A program made the position numbers and the translations under genes. Under the pieces are notes generated by a model, which saw only the letters and a program-made list of their open reading frames with translations, was not told the origin of the DNA and did not search any database. From positions 1 to 12,778 of the forward strand of contig JAOAFH010000009.1 in the NCBI GenBank assembly GCA_026416355.1: 12,778 nt of DNA, given 5' to 3'. The first letter of the stretch is position 1. Each line of letters begins with the position of its first letter. Shown one piece after another: positions 1 through 7,882 of this stretch. Source of the stretch: Clostridiales bacterium. GTDB lineage: Bacteria > Bacillota > Clostridia > Clostridiales > Caloramatoraceae.

Positions 1-517
1 TGTTCTGTAGTGCTCTATTTTTATCCGATTTATATAATATGTAGTCTACATAAGGTACAAGTGGTGCACCTTGCCCACCTGCCGCAATATCCATAACTCT
101 AAAATTAGATACAACTGTTACACCTGTTTCATAGGATATAACTGCTGGTTCACCTATCTGAAGTGTAGATTTTATACTTCTTTCGCTATCTACTGGTATA
201 TGATATATAGTTTGTCCGTGCGAACCTATAAAATCAAGTTTTTCTATAGGAAAATTTGCCCTTTGGCATACCTCTTTTACTGCATCTGCAAATAAATATC
301 CTAATTTAAAATTTAAACTACAAATTAATTCAACATTTGATTCCTCTACTTTACAGCATCTTTTTATCTCTTGTTTTATATAACTTGGCATATCTATATT
401 AACAAACTCTATTAATTCAATCTTTGTATCTTCAGCATTTCCCTCTATTTTAACAAGTGCTGCATCAATCCCATCTAACGATGTTCCTGACATAAGGCCT
501 ACAGCATATTTACACAT
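1..517 (-). CDS. anmK: anhydro-N-acetylmuramic acid kinase, 5' part (gene runs off the left edge)
   Basis: AnmK uses ATP and water to convert 1,6-anhydro-MurNAc, the sugar left by lytic transglycosylases, into MurNAc-6-phosphate in the cytoplasm. The first 172 codons are visible. Family signatures are clear: GLMSGTSLDGID at residues 7-18 (nucleotide-binding start), GSHGQTIYH at 98-106, TLQIGEPAV at 118-126, and NFRVMDIAAGGQGAPLVP at 138-155, where the family's catalytic aspartate is expected (D143). The full protein is usually about 370-390 residues, so roughly half is missing. The ATG at 517 overlaps the stop of the upstream kinase by 8 bp, which suggests translational coupling; GGTGAT lies four bases before it. 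It is the last visible gene of the PTS operon. Identification is very secure from the motifs; membership in the operon is inferred from the overlap. Confidence 0.96.
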   Translation of the reverse strand, partial: MCKYAVGLMSGTSLDGIDAALVKIEGNAEDTKIELIEFVNIDMPSYIKQEIKRCCKVEESNVELICSLNFKLGYLFADAVKEVCQRANFPIEKLDFIGSHGQTIYHIPVDSERSIKSTLQIGEPAVISYETGVTVVSNFRVMDIAAGGQGAPLVPYVDYILYKSDKNRALQN

Positions 518-1439
518 TAACATCACCAACCATTTTTTTATGTTCCAAAAGTGCTAAATAAAATGCACCCTTTGCTGCTGGAACATCTTCATCTATTAAA
601 TTTACATTATTTAATTTTTGAATTAGTAACTTTTTAAATGTTTCTTTAATAATATTAACTTTAGTTAATATACTACCTTTAACACCAACTTTTACCTCAT
701 CAAACATAACTAATTTGTTTGCAACCATATAAGTTATATTTGCTAAATCTTCAGCAGCCTCAAACAATATTTGTTTAGCATATAAATCATACATGCTACT
801 TTCTACTACAACAGGCACTAATGAAGCTATACTTGCCTTATCAGACTTATAAACAAAGTCTTTTATCTCTTTAACACTTTTAATATCTAATTTTTTTAAT
901 ATATTTAATGTTAAAGGACTTTCTTTACATCCCATATCATATTCATAAACTGCCCTTTTTAATGCCTTCAAAGATATATGATAACCACTTCCTTCATCAC
1001 CTAAGATATGGCCCCATCCTCCAGCTCTTACAATTTCATTACCTCTTTTACCTATACTTATAGAGCCAGTACCTGAAATAGTAATTATTCCATCATCTCC
1101 TTTTAATAAAGAAGCATGTGCTATAACAGCATCATTTACAACTTTTGTTTTTATTTTAAAATAGTCTTCAATTTTTTGCTTAATAATTGTACTGTAGTTC
1201 CCTACTTCAACTCCTGCTAAACCTGCACAAATAAAAATACATCTAAAATCTCTATTTACTCTGTATACACCATTTATGCAACCATCAATTGCTTTTATTA
1301 TATTTTTTAGCGCTTTTGTTTCATCAACTAATACATTACCAAAACCTGATACATTTTTAAAAATAATATCTCCATTTATGCTATAAGCTATTGCTTCGGT
1401 TTTTGTTCCTCCACCATCTACACCAATAATATAATGCAA
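510..1439 (-). CDS. BadF/BadG/BcrA/BcrD-family amino-sugar kinase (NAGK/MurK-like)
   Basis: A 309-residue cytoplasmic kinase of the actin-like ATPase superfamily, close to eukaryotic-type N-acetylglucosamine kinase. Visible motifs are the phosphate-1 loop DGGGTKT (residues 8-14), VVNDAVIAH with the likely catalytic Asp D103, the phosphate-2 ISGTGSISIG (121-130), and GGWGHILGDEGSGYHIS (140-156). Clostridium acetobutylicum MurK, a member of this family, phosphorylates both MurNAc and GlcNAc. The anmK gene directly downstream, overlapping by 8 bp, makes such a substrate likely here, but specificity cannot be read from the motifs. The start is TTG at 1439; no in-frame ATG lies near the N-terminal motif. 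AGAGG and GGTGAT precede it, 15 nt after the regulator's stop. The BadF family also includes activators of radical dehydratases, but those are not expected in this setting. Confidence 0.9.
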   Translation of the reverse strand: MHYIIGVDGGGTKTEAIAYSINGDIIFKNVSGFGNVLVDETKALKNIIKAIDGCINGVYRVNRDFRCIFICAGLAGVEVGNYSTIIKQKIEDYFKIKTKVVNDAVIAHASLLKGDDGIITISGTGSISIGKRGNEIVRAGGWGHILGDEGSGYHISLKALKRAVYEYDMGCKESPLTLNILKKLDIKSVKEIKDFVYKSDKASIASLVPVVVESSMYDLYAKQILFEAAEDLANITYMVANKLVMFDEVKVGVKGSILTKVNIIKETFKKLLIQKLNNVNLIDEDVPAAKGAFYLALLEHKKMVGDVNV

Positions 1440-1454
1440 AGTATCACCAGCCTC

Positions 1455-4106
1455 TTAGTTCAAAATCATATCTAAAATATTACACAAATCATCATCAGAG
1501 AAGTTTATATCAAATTTCCTTTCTATGCTACATAACTTTTCCTTTAAATATTCATATATCTCTACATATTTGTTTTTTATTACTTCTAAGTTTTCACATT
1601 TTACAGTTTCTTCTTTATTTATTAACTTTTCAATTAGACAACCTAAATGTATAATAATACCATTCAACTCATCTTCATCAATATGAATCTTAAAAGTTTT
1701 TAGTAAATCATAGAACATATTTACAATATAGTCTACCAAATCACCTGATTCATCAATTTGTAAATAATCTTTGAAAACTATAGATAAATTTTTAATAAAC
1801 TCATCACTTGAAGTTGTATAATTAATATATTCTTTATAATACTGCTCAAACAATGAATCAAGAGATATGTATTTTATACCTTCAACCTCTATTTTAAATG
1901 GGCTAACTATTGCTTCAATTTCAGCATTTTTTCTTAGTGCATTAACTGCATTTAAAAATTCTTTTTTATCTTTAATAGCCAAGTTAACAACATCATATTT
2001 ATTTCTATCAAATTTTCTATATATTAAATCCTTAATTTTTTGTGCAGTCCCTTCTCCTGTTGTACATGCCGAAATTATTATTGGTTTATTTTTTATATTG
2101 AAAGTTTTTTCAGTTTCACTTATTTCCTTTTCTTCAGCCTTAAGTGAAGTAACAATATCACTTAAACTTGCATTCATTAAAGCCATTCTTGTTGCTTTAA
2201 TCGCCATAAGTGTTGTAACCATATCTACACACTCAACTTCTATCCCTGTATTATTAGAAATCATTTTATCAAAATATCTCAATGAACCCATATCAACTAA
2301 AAGTAATGCACCTTTTCCCTCATTTTTTTCTTTTATTATTTCTTCAATCTTTTTTAGTGCATCCTCCGGCTTCATTGAAAGAGGCATATCAAAAGCCAAC
2401 GCATGATTAGTGTTTAACAAATGATTTACTACCTCTACCATTGATGATGCCGTACTGCTTCCATGCATCACAACTAAAATCAATACCTTACCACTATTTT
2501 CTTTTATTTCTGCTGCAAAAAACATTGCAATAAACCCTATTTCATCTAATGGAACCCTAACATTAAACTTTTCTTCTAACTTTTCAGCAAGAACCATAGC
2601 TATCTTGAATTCTTGAGGATATTTTTCTCTTATTTCTTCTAACTTTGGATTTTCTATCATTTTATTCAATTTAACTCTATTTAAAAATGTATCAATATGT
2701 ATGACTAAACCTAAGAATGTATTTTTTGAAATTTTTCTCTTTAACTTATACTCCGCTAAAGGTATAAATGATTTTATAAATTCAAACAGTTCATGGTTTA
2801 TTAATCTTTTTACTTCTTCATCTTCATTTCTTAAATTAATGTTTTTTAGATATTTATTTATATATTGCTCGACTTCATTTGAAACAATAGTTTTTATTAC
2901 ATTTGTCTCTAATCCCTTAGATTTAAAATAAGTAGTTCTTTTTTCCATAAACTCATAAATATTTTGTGATAGAGTATATTTATCATCTTCAATGAAGTCT
3001 TTAGCTATTTCGTTTGTTTTTATTTTTAACTTTCTTATATTTATCTTGCTTGCAACAAGTAAACCTGCTTTTATCTTTTCATTAAAATCATCAAGTATAA
3101 CATTTAAAACATCTCCACCAAACATACTTCTTATATAAGCCTTTGCACAAGCGATTTGTATATCGCTTTTAAGTTCACCTATATTATTTAAGCAATCATA
3201 ATTAAGTAGTGCAGTAATTGCATCCTGTTCTACTTCTATTTTTCTATTTATCCTCTTTGATTCTTCTTCAAAGAAATTTTTAATCAACTCAAATCTTTCT
3301 TCAACTGGTCTTTCTCTTAAAGGAGGCAGAGAAATAATAACTGGTATTCTTCTTACAAATGTTTTGAGAAGCGTTGACTCTATATTTTCTGTTGTAGCTG
3401 CAATAATCATTACATTAATAGGTATATCTTGAGTTGATCCTAATTTTACATATCTACCTTCATCTATTAATGTAAAGAGCATCTCTTGTCCCTCTGGTGG
3501 AAGTCTATGTACTTCGTCAAGAAACAAGATACCATCCCTTGCCTTTTCAATTATACCTTCTCTATCCTCTATTGCTCCTGTATATGCACCCTTTTTTACA
3601 CCAAACAAATAAGATATAAGAAGCTGTGGATTATTTGCGTAATCTGCACAGTTAAAAACTGCAAATTTACTGCTATCTTTTATCATCTTTGACTCTACAG
3701 CATATTTAAACATTATCTTTGCAAAATATGATTTTCCAACCCCAGTTTCACCAACTATTAAAGTATGCAATCCCTTTGGTGGATAAACAATAGCAGCCTT
3801 TGCAAGAGCAATCTGGTTTTTCAAACTTCCGTTACTTCCAATAATACTATCAAAAACAGAAACATTTTTATTTACTTCTTCTTTTATCAATTTTTCTTCA
3901 TTTACAAAGTATCTTACTGGTCTACCTGCTGACTTTTTAATACTTCCTTCATTTATAAGTCTACTAAATTCTCTTACTACATTGCTTCTTTGCATATTCA
4001 TAATTTTAGCTATTTCTTGTGCAGTTACTCCAATTATCCTGCCAGTTTGTTTTTTCTGTTTTATACACTCTTCCTTTATAACATCGTATATCTCTTTATA
4101 TTTCAC
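1455..4106 (-). CDS. LevR/CelR-type sigma-54-dependent activator with PRD and EIIA domains
   Basis: An 883-residue bacterial enhancer-binding protein whose activity is set by PTS phosphorylation. Order of domains: N-terminal winged helix (about 1-68); AAA+ sigma-54 activation domain (about 85-330) with Walker A GETGVGKS (119-126), sigma-54 contact loop GAYTGA (173-178), Walker B GILFLDEVHR (192-201) and arginines in FVRRIP and LRERP; PRD1 (about 430-535, His470); mannose-family EIIA-like domain (about 541-665, His548 in VMHGSS); an EIIB(Gat)-like stretch (about 672-760, Cys681); PRD2 (about 770-883, His820 in IIIHLG). In relatives (Bacillus LevR, Clostridium CelR) HPr phosphorylation of the EIIA-like domain activates, and EIIB phosphorylation of PRD2 inhibits. 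The start is GTG at 4106, preceded by AAGGCGGG. It is encoded inside the operon it probably controls, through the sigma-54 promoter at 7835-7852. GAYTGA is a tolerated variant of GAFTGA. The effector sugar is unknown. Confidence 0.94.
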   Translation of the reverse strand: MKYKEIYDVIKEECIKQKKQTGRIIGVTAQEIAKIMNMQRSNVVREFSRLINEGSIKKSAGRPVRYFVNEEKLIKEEVNKNVSVFDSIIGSNGSLKNQIALAKAAIVYPPKGLHTLIVGETGVGKSYFAKIMFKYAVESKMIKDSSKFAVFNCADYANNPQLLISYLFGVKKGAYTGAIEDREGIIEKARDGILFLDEVHRLPPEGQEMLFTLIDEGRYVKLGSTQDIPINVMIIAATTENIESTLLKTFVRRIPVIISLPPLRERPVEERFELIKNFFEEESKRINRKIEVEQDAITALLNYDCLNNIGELKSDIQIACAKAYIRSMFGGDVLNVILDDFNEKIKAGLLVASKINIRKLKIKTNEIAKDFIEDDKYTLSQNIYEFMEKRTTYFKSKGLETNVIKTIVSNEVEQYINKYLKNINLRNEDEEVKRLINHELFEFIKSFIPLAEYKLKRKISKNTFLGLVIHIDTFLNRVKLNKMIENPKLEEIREKYPQEFKIAMVLAEKLEEKFNVRVPLDEIGFIAMFFAAEIKENSGKVLILVVMHGSSTASSMVEVVNHLLNTNHALAFDMPLSMKPEDALKKIEEIIKEKNEGKGALLLVDMGSLRYFDKMISNNTGIEVECVDMVTTLMAIKATRMALMNASLSDIVTSLKAEEKEISETEKTFNIKNKPIIISACTTGEGTAQKIKDLIYRKFDRNKYDVVNLAIKDKKEFLNAVNALRKNAEIEAIVSPFKIEVEGIKYISLDSLFEQYYKEYINYTTSSDEFIKNLSIVFKDYLQIDESGDLVDYIVNMFYDLLKTFKIHIDEDELNGIIIHLGCLIEKLINKEETVKCENLEVIKNKYVEIYEYLKEKLCSIERKFDINFSDDDLCNILDMILN

Positions 4107-4131
4107 ACTAATCCCGCCTTATAAAATTTAT

Positions 4132-4425
4132 TTATTTTTTTTTATTTTCTATTTTAACAAGTCCTTTATATTCTTCTTTTTCTAACATTTGTCTTGTAAT
4201 CTCAAAAAACATAATACACAATACAGAAGATACAATCAACAAAATGTTCCAAATTACGGGATTAATATTATTGAATAAAAAGCTTGGGACTATTAAAATT
4301 AGAAATGCTGAAAAACCAATAATCCATCTATTCAACTTTATTTTTTTAACTAAATAATTAGTAAATTTAACTGAACCTAAAATTAAAGTTATCAAAAAGA
4401 TTATATAAATCAATTTTGAGGGCAT
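4132..4425 (-). CDS. small three-helix membrane protein of unknown function
   Basis: A 97-residue protein with three predicted hydrophobic segments, at about residues 5-22, 34-51 and 56-76. Basic loops (KKIKLNR) and a charged, Lys/Glu-rich tail (77-97) suggest that the C-terminus faces the cytoplasm. A strong GGAGGAG site lies 5 nt before the ATG at 4425. It sits 16 nt after the IIA stop and 25 nt before the regulator, so it is a real operon member. No family is recognised. Its place beside PTS genes suggests a role at the membrane, for example helping the IIC permease or linking it to the regulator, but nothing in the sequence proves this. The gene ends in a run of about ten A residues that codes the terminal lysines; an indel there would alter only the last residues. 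Confidence 0.85.
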   Translation of the reverse strand: MPSKLIYIIFLITLILGSVKFTNYLVKKIKLNRWIIGFSAFLILIVPSFLFNNINPVIWNILLIVSSVLCIMFFEITRQMLEKEEYKGLVKIENKKK

Positions 4426-4441
4426 CTATATCTCCTCCATA

Positions 4442-4750
4442 CTACCTTTTATCCTCTAATTTTTTACACAAGTTTACTATTTGTTCTATTAAATTTTTTT
4501 CTGAAATTGCTGTCATTAAATGGTCTTGTGCATGAACCATAAGTAAATTCATCTGTAAGTTTTCACCATTTATTTCAGCTTGAATTAGCTTTGTTTGAGT
4601 ATTATGGGCAATATCTAATTCCTCTTGAGCCTTTTTAAGTAATTCTTCTGCTTCTTTGATATTACCTTCTTGAGCCTTTTTAACAGCTTCAAAGGCATAT
4701 GCTCTGGCATTCCCTCCATGTGATATTATTTCAAAGATTTCATTTTCCAT
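4442..4750 (-). CDS. PTS lactose/cellobiose-family EIIA component
   Basis: A 102-residue cytoplasmic phosphocarrier that takes phosphate from HPr-His~P and hands it to the IIB cysteine. It is an all-helical trimeric-type IIA of the lactose/chitobiose family. The signature LLMVHAQDHLM contains the phosphorylated His73 and the metal-binding Asp76, which correspond to His78 and Asp81 of lactococcal IIA-Lac. The N-terminal ISHGGNARAYAFEA and KAQEGN segments are also typical. Length is normal for the family. GGAGGG precedes the ATG at 4750, 23 nt after the glycosidase stop. IIA and IIB are separate genes, as is usual for cellobiose/chitobiose systems. The family does not by itself tell cellobiose from chitobiose or other beta-linked disaccharides. 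Confidence 0.95.
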   Translation of the reverse strand: MENEIFEIISHGGNARAYAFEAVKKAQEGNIKEAEELLKKAQEELDIAHNTQTKLIQAEINGENLQMNLLMVHAQDHLMTAISEKNLIEQIVNLCKKLEDKR

Positions 4751-4773
4751 AAATAACCCTCCAATCTGCTCTT

Positions 4774-6078
4774 TTAAAATTGAGTCAAATATTTTTTGTT
4801 CATATTTAATAAATCATTTAACAAATTTTTAGCAACACTTACAGAAGGAACAAGTGGATGATTAACAAGTGCTAACAATGCCTTCTCTTTATCGCCTTTA
4901 ACTGCTGATTCAACTGCTAAAATTTCATAAGATTTAACTGCCAAAATTAAACCTTTTATTTCTATTGGAATATCTTCTTTTTTGATTAATGGTGTAGCTC
5001 CTCGACTATCAATTATACAATTTGTTTCAATAACACAATTATTTGGAATACCATCTATTATTCCATTATTTAATGTATTAACTACATGTATCTCTTTTTT
5101 ATCATTAAATATAGCACTTATCAATGATACTGCTGCATCAGAATAATATGCTCCACCTCTTTTTTCTAATTCCTTTGGTTTATCTTTTAAATCAGGATTA
5201 GAATACTTTTTAAACAGTTCCTCTTCAACTTCTCTGACAAGTTGACCCCTTGTTTTTCCTTTTGATGCAAGTTCTTTTTCTTCCATTACCATAACATCAT
5301 TCATATAATAATACCTAAGATATGGGCAAGGTATCATTCTTAACGCTTTTAAAAAATTTGCATCCCATTTTAAATCTGTAATATTTTTAACACTTAAACT
5401 TGCACCATCCAGTAATTTATTAATAACATTATCAGTTATATCTTGATTTTTAATCCAAACCTTTCTTGCCCAAATTAGATGATTTAATCCTATAAAATCT
5501 AAATATAAATCTTCAGGATTTAAATCAAGCATTTTTGCAATATTCATTTTCATATGAATAGGAACATTGCATAAACCAATACATTTTATTTTAGAATATT
5601 TCAAAACTGCTTCTGTCACTAATCCTGATGGATTAGTGAAATTTATGAGCCATGCATCCGGACAAAGCTCTTGCATATCCTTTGTAATATCTAACATAAT
5701 AGGTATGGTTCTTAGTGCTTTTGCAAAACCTCCAGGTCCTGTAGTTTCTTGTCCTAAGACATTATATTTTAGTGGAAATATTTCATCTTTTATTCTCGCA
5801 TCAATTCCTCCAACTCTAAATTGTGTTATTACAAAGTCTGCTCCCTTTAGAGCCTCTCTTCTATTCAGTGTTAAATGTATTGAAGTATTTAATCCAGCAT
5901 TTTTTATCATTCTTTTAGCCAAGTTTCCAACAATATTTAATTTCTCTTCACCTTCTTTAATATCCACCAAATAAATATCATCAACTTTAATCTCATTTGA
6001 TCTCTTTATAAAGCCATCAATTAATTCAGGAGTATAGCTACTTCCCCCACCTATTACACATATTTTTAATCCACACAT
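4774..6078 (-). CDS. GH4 6-phospho-beta-glucosidase-type glycosidase
   Basis: A 434-residue cytoplasmic GH4 enzyme. This family cleaves 6-phosphorylated disaccharides by an unusual NAD+ and divalent-metal-dependent oxidation-elimination route. Visible signs, numbered from the ATG: Rossmann motif GGGSSYTPEL (10-19), GQETTGPGGFAKALRTIP (109-126), FTNPSG (147-152), the metal ligands Cys170 in GLCNVP and His200 in GLNHL, and the catalytic tyrosine region RGGAYYSDA (307-315). It resembles LicH/CelF/ChbF more than alpha-specific GH4 enzymes. ATG at 6078 is chosen because GGGG lies 9 nt upstream; an in-frame TTG at 6093 would add five residues. It follows the permease and should hydrolyse the phosphosugar that the PTS makes. 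The aglycone is unknown. A GlcNAc-6P non-reducing sugar has the free 3-OH this chemistry needs, so a muro-disaccharide is chemically possible. Confidence 0.93.
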   Translation of the reverse strand: MCGLKICVIGGGSSYTPELIDGFIKRSNEIKVDDIYLVDIKEGEEKLNIVGNLAKRMIKNAGLNTSIHLTLNRREALKGADFVITQFRVGGIDARIKDEIFPLKYNVLGQETTGPGGFAKALRTIPIMLDITKDMQELCPDAWLINFTNPSGLVTEAVLKYSKIKCIGLCNVPIHMKMNIAKMLDLNPEDLYLDFIGLNHLIWARKVWIKNQDITDNVINKLLDGASLSVKNITDLKWDANFLKALRMIPCPYLRYYYMNDVMVMEEKELASKGKTRGQLVREVEEELFKKYSNPDLKDKPKELEKRGGAYYSDAAVSLISAIFNDKKEIHVVNTLNNGIIDGIPNNCVIETNCIIDSRGATPLIKKEDIPIEIKGLILAVKSYEILAVESAVKGDKEKALLALVNHPLVPSVSVAKNLLNDLLNMNKKYLTQF

Positions 6079-6106
6079 CTTATTCAACCCCAAACATTTT
6101 ATATTT

Positions 6107-6130
6107 GCACCAGGGTTTAACCCCTGGTGC
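6107..6130 (-). repeat. intercistronic GC-rich hairpin between the PTS IIC and GH4 genes
   Basis: A perfect 9-bp inverted repeat: GCACCAGGG at 6107-6115 pairs with CCCTGGTGC at 6122-6130 around a 6-nt loop. It fills most of the 59-nt gap between the IIC stop and the GH4 start. It is far more GC-rich than its surroundings, so the RNA hairpin should be stable. On the minus strand it is followed by AAAT rather than a run of T, so it is not a standard terminator in the direction of transcription. An mRNA-processing or 3'-stabilising hairpin that tunes permease and hydrolase levels separately is more likely. On the plus strand it is followed by CTTTT, but no plus-strand gene precedes it. Confidence 0.8.
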
Positions 6131-6137
6131 TTTTAAA

Positions 6138-7463
6138 TTACATATTTAAAGTTGACTGAGTAGCTGCAATTTGAGCCTTTTCCTCTTCTATCATCTTCTT
6201 TTCATATATCTTAAAGAATGGATAATAAATTGCCATAGAGATTAAAATGTTGATTATTACCAAAATTACAGCTGAAATACTACCATTTGTTGCAAAATAT
6301 GCTCCAATTGGAGCTGGTAATGTCCAAGGTGCATTAATTGCAAATCTTCCAACAATACCCAATGATACTGCAATGTAAGAAATTATACCGATTACAAGTG
6401 GTGCAACTATAAATGGTATTGCAAGAATTGGGTTCATTACCATAGGTACACCAAATATCATTGGTTCATTTATGTTGAATATACCTGGTATTATTGAGAA
6501 TCTACCAACTTTCTTTAGATATTCAGATTTTGAGAAACATAGCAAGATTGCAAGTCCTAATGTAGCTCCTGAACCACCTATCCATACAAACCATTGGAAG
6601 AATTGCTCTGGTGCAATATTTGGTAGAGGTTGTCCTGCTGCAAGGGCTGATGCATTTTCTTCAAGTAATATTAACCAAATTGGTCTAAGTACTGAACCTA
6701 TTACAGATACACCATGAATACCTGCTGACCATAGCAATGTAATCAAGAAAATTGGAACAAGAACACCCCATATTGAGTTACCAGCTACACTTTTTACAGG
6801 TGCAAAAATATCCATTATAAATTTTTGAATATCAAAATTTAGCCATACTCTAATAAACCACAATACAACTATAATTACAGCTGCTGGGATTAATGCTTCA
6901 AAGGATCTTGAAACTGATTCTGGAACTTGTTCTGGCATTTTTAAAGTTATATGATATTTCTTTAAAATTCTTAAAACTTCAACTGCAAAAATCATAGCAA
7001 GAATTGCTGAGAACATACCAGCTCCACCTAAATTACCCATAGGTAGTGCCCAACCTATTGGAGTTGCTCCCTGTATACCTGCTTCTGCTGCCTTCTTTAA
7101 AACAGCATCAACATTTACAGGTATTGTCATCATTAAAAATGCTGCTAAAGAAAGAACACCACCTGAAACTCCATCTAATTTATAAGACTTTGCTAAACTA
7201 TATCCCATACCATATGCTGCATAAAGAGCCATAAGTCCCATTGTTAATCTAAATGGTATAAGTATTTTACCTACGTTTGGAGCAATAGCATCTGCCCATG
7301 ACTTAACTGGTGGAAACGCAATGATTAAGAAAAAGCTGCCAACTATTATTAATGATAATGTTGAAATAATACCGTCTCTTATTGCTCTTAAATGTCTCTG
7401 TTCTGCAAGTCTTGCCATTGGAGGCATAAACTTTTCTTCAATCCATTTCAAAAACTTATCCAT
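6138..7463 (-). CDS. PTS lactose/cellobiose-family EIIC permease
   Basis: A 441-residue integral membrane permease that carries a disaccharide across the membrane while IIB phosphorylates it. It has the full family length and about ten hydrophobic segments. The N-terminal FLKWIEEKFMPPMARLAEQRHLRAIRDGI and the first helix ISTLSLIIVGSFFLI (33-47) are typical of CelB/ChbC. Conserved substrate-site motifs are SAGIHGVSVIG with His250 and NINEPMIFGVP with Glu333, matching the sugar-contacting His and Glu of the Bacillus cereus ChbC structure. AAGGGGG lies 8 nt before the ATG at 7463, 25 nt after the IIB stop. CelB-like proteins are known for cellobiose, chitobiose and other beta-disaccharides, so the name gives only the class. 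No IIA or IIB domain is fused to it. Confidence 0.95.
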   Translation of the reverse strand: MDKFLKWIEEKFMPPMARLAEQRHLRAIRDGIISTLSLIIVGSFFLIIAFPPVKSWADAIAPNVGKILIPFRLTMGLMALYAAYGMGYSLAKSYKLDGVSGGVLSLAAFLMMTIPVNVDAVLKKAAEAGIQGATPIGWALPMGNLGGAGMFSAILAMIFAVEVLRILKKYHITLKMPEQVPESVSRSFEALIPAAVIIVVLWFIRVWLNFDIQKFIMDIFAPVKSVAGNSIWGVLVPIFLITLLWSAGIHGVSVIGSVLRPIWLILLEENASALAAGQPLPNIAPEQFFQWFVWIGGSGATLGLAILLCFSKSEYLKKVGRFSIIPGIFNINEPMIFGVPMVMNPILAIPFIVAPLVIGIISYIAVSLGIVGRFAINAPWTLPAPIGAYFATNGSISAVILVIINILISMAIYYPFFKIYEKKMIEEEKAQIAATQSTLNM

Positions 7464-7488
7464 TCTTTTTTCCCCCTTATAAATATTT

Positions 7489-7797
7489 TTATTTTGAATA
7501 TTTTTTAATCTGCTCTAAAACCTTAGGAGCACCTATTGGAGTATATCCTGTTGGAACAATTAATTCTATTGGAACATTTGCATTAGCAGCCTGTTCTTTA
7601 AACACATCCATTCTATGCTTTACTTGTGGTGCTACTATTGCTAAATCATATCCACCTGTCTTTAATTCTTCTTCAAATTCACCAGTTCCAACAGCCTTAA
7701 TCTCAAGTGGAAAATTTTGTTTATCTGCTTCTTGCTTTATTGCCTTAACTACTATAGCACTTGACATTCCACCTGAACACACCATTAATACTTTCAT
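7489..7797 (-). CDS. PTS lactose/cellobiose-family EIIB component
   Basis: A 102-residue cytoplasmic phosphocarrier and first gene of the operon. It takes phosphate from IIA on a cysteine and passes it to the sugar bound in IIC. The N-terminus MKVLMVCSGGMSSAIVV carries the active Cys7 in the phosphatase-like CSGGMSS loop. YDLAIVAPQVKHR is the conserved second half of the family fold. The ATG at 7797 is chosen because GGGAGGG ends 6 nt before it; an adjacent ATG at 7800 would add one Met, and an ATG at 7812 would add MGGKM but lies upstream of the best ribosome site. The gene starts about 28 nt after the predicted sigma-54 transcription start. In LevR/CelR systems this IIB also phosphorylates PRD2 of the activator when no sugar is present. 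Confidence 0.95.
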   Translation of the reverse strand: MKVLMVCSGGMSSAIVVKAIKQEADKQNFPLEIKAVGTGEFEEELKTGGYDLAIVAPQVKHRMDVFKEQAANANVPIELIVPTGYTPIGAPKVLEQIKKYSK

Positions 7798-7834
7798 CAT
7801 CTTCCCTCCCATCTTTAATTTTTCATTTTATATT

Positions 7835-7852
7835 AAGCAAATAGCGTGCCAA
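7835..7852 (-). promoter_or_regulatory. sigma-54 (-24/-12) promoter of the PTS operon
   Basis: On the minus strand the sequence reads TTGGCACGCTATTTGCTT. This matches the sigma-54 consensus TTGGCACG-N4-TTGCW at every defined position. The invariant GG (7850-7849) and GC (7838-7837) are exactly 10 nt apart. Transcription would start near 7825, giving a leader of about 28 nt before the IIB start. The operon encodes its own sigma-54 activator with a GAYTGA loop, which supports the call strongly. Confidence 0.9.
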
Positions 7853-7882
7853 CTTGTAGATATATTGTATTTACTATACTTT

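Noticed and set aside
1867..2406. A 179-codon open frame on the plus strand, hydrophobic when translated
   Set aside because: It lies wholly antisense to the sigma-54 activator gene, whose domains are intact there; hydrophobic content is the usual result of reading AT-rich coding DNA backwards.
4126..4143. Run of T residues on the plus strand, considered as a terminator tail
   Set aside because: It reads as an A-run on the transcribed minus strand, forms the lysine codons at the end of the small membrane protein, and has no stem before it.
5567..5974. A 135-codon open frame on the plus strand
   Set aside because: It is antisense to the GH4 gene, across its conserved motifs, has no recognisable family and no suitable ribosome site was seen.
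6080..6097. A five-codon mini-ORF (MFGVE) just before the GH4 start
   Set aside because: It overlaps the likely GGGG ribosome site of the GH4 gene and has no ribosome site of its own; probably chance.
7798..7812. Upstream ATG start for the IIB gene giving MGGKMMKV
   Set aside because: The best ribosome site (GGGAGGG) lies between this ATG and the one at 7797, and family members begin directly with the MKxLxVCS strand.
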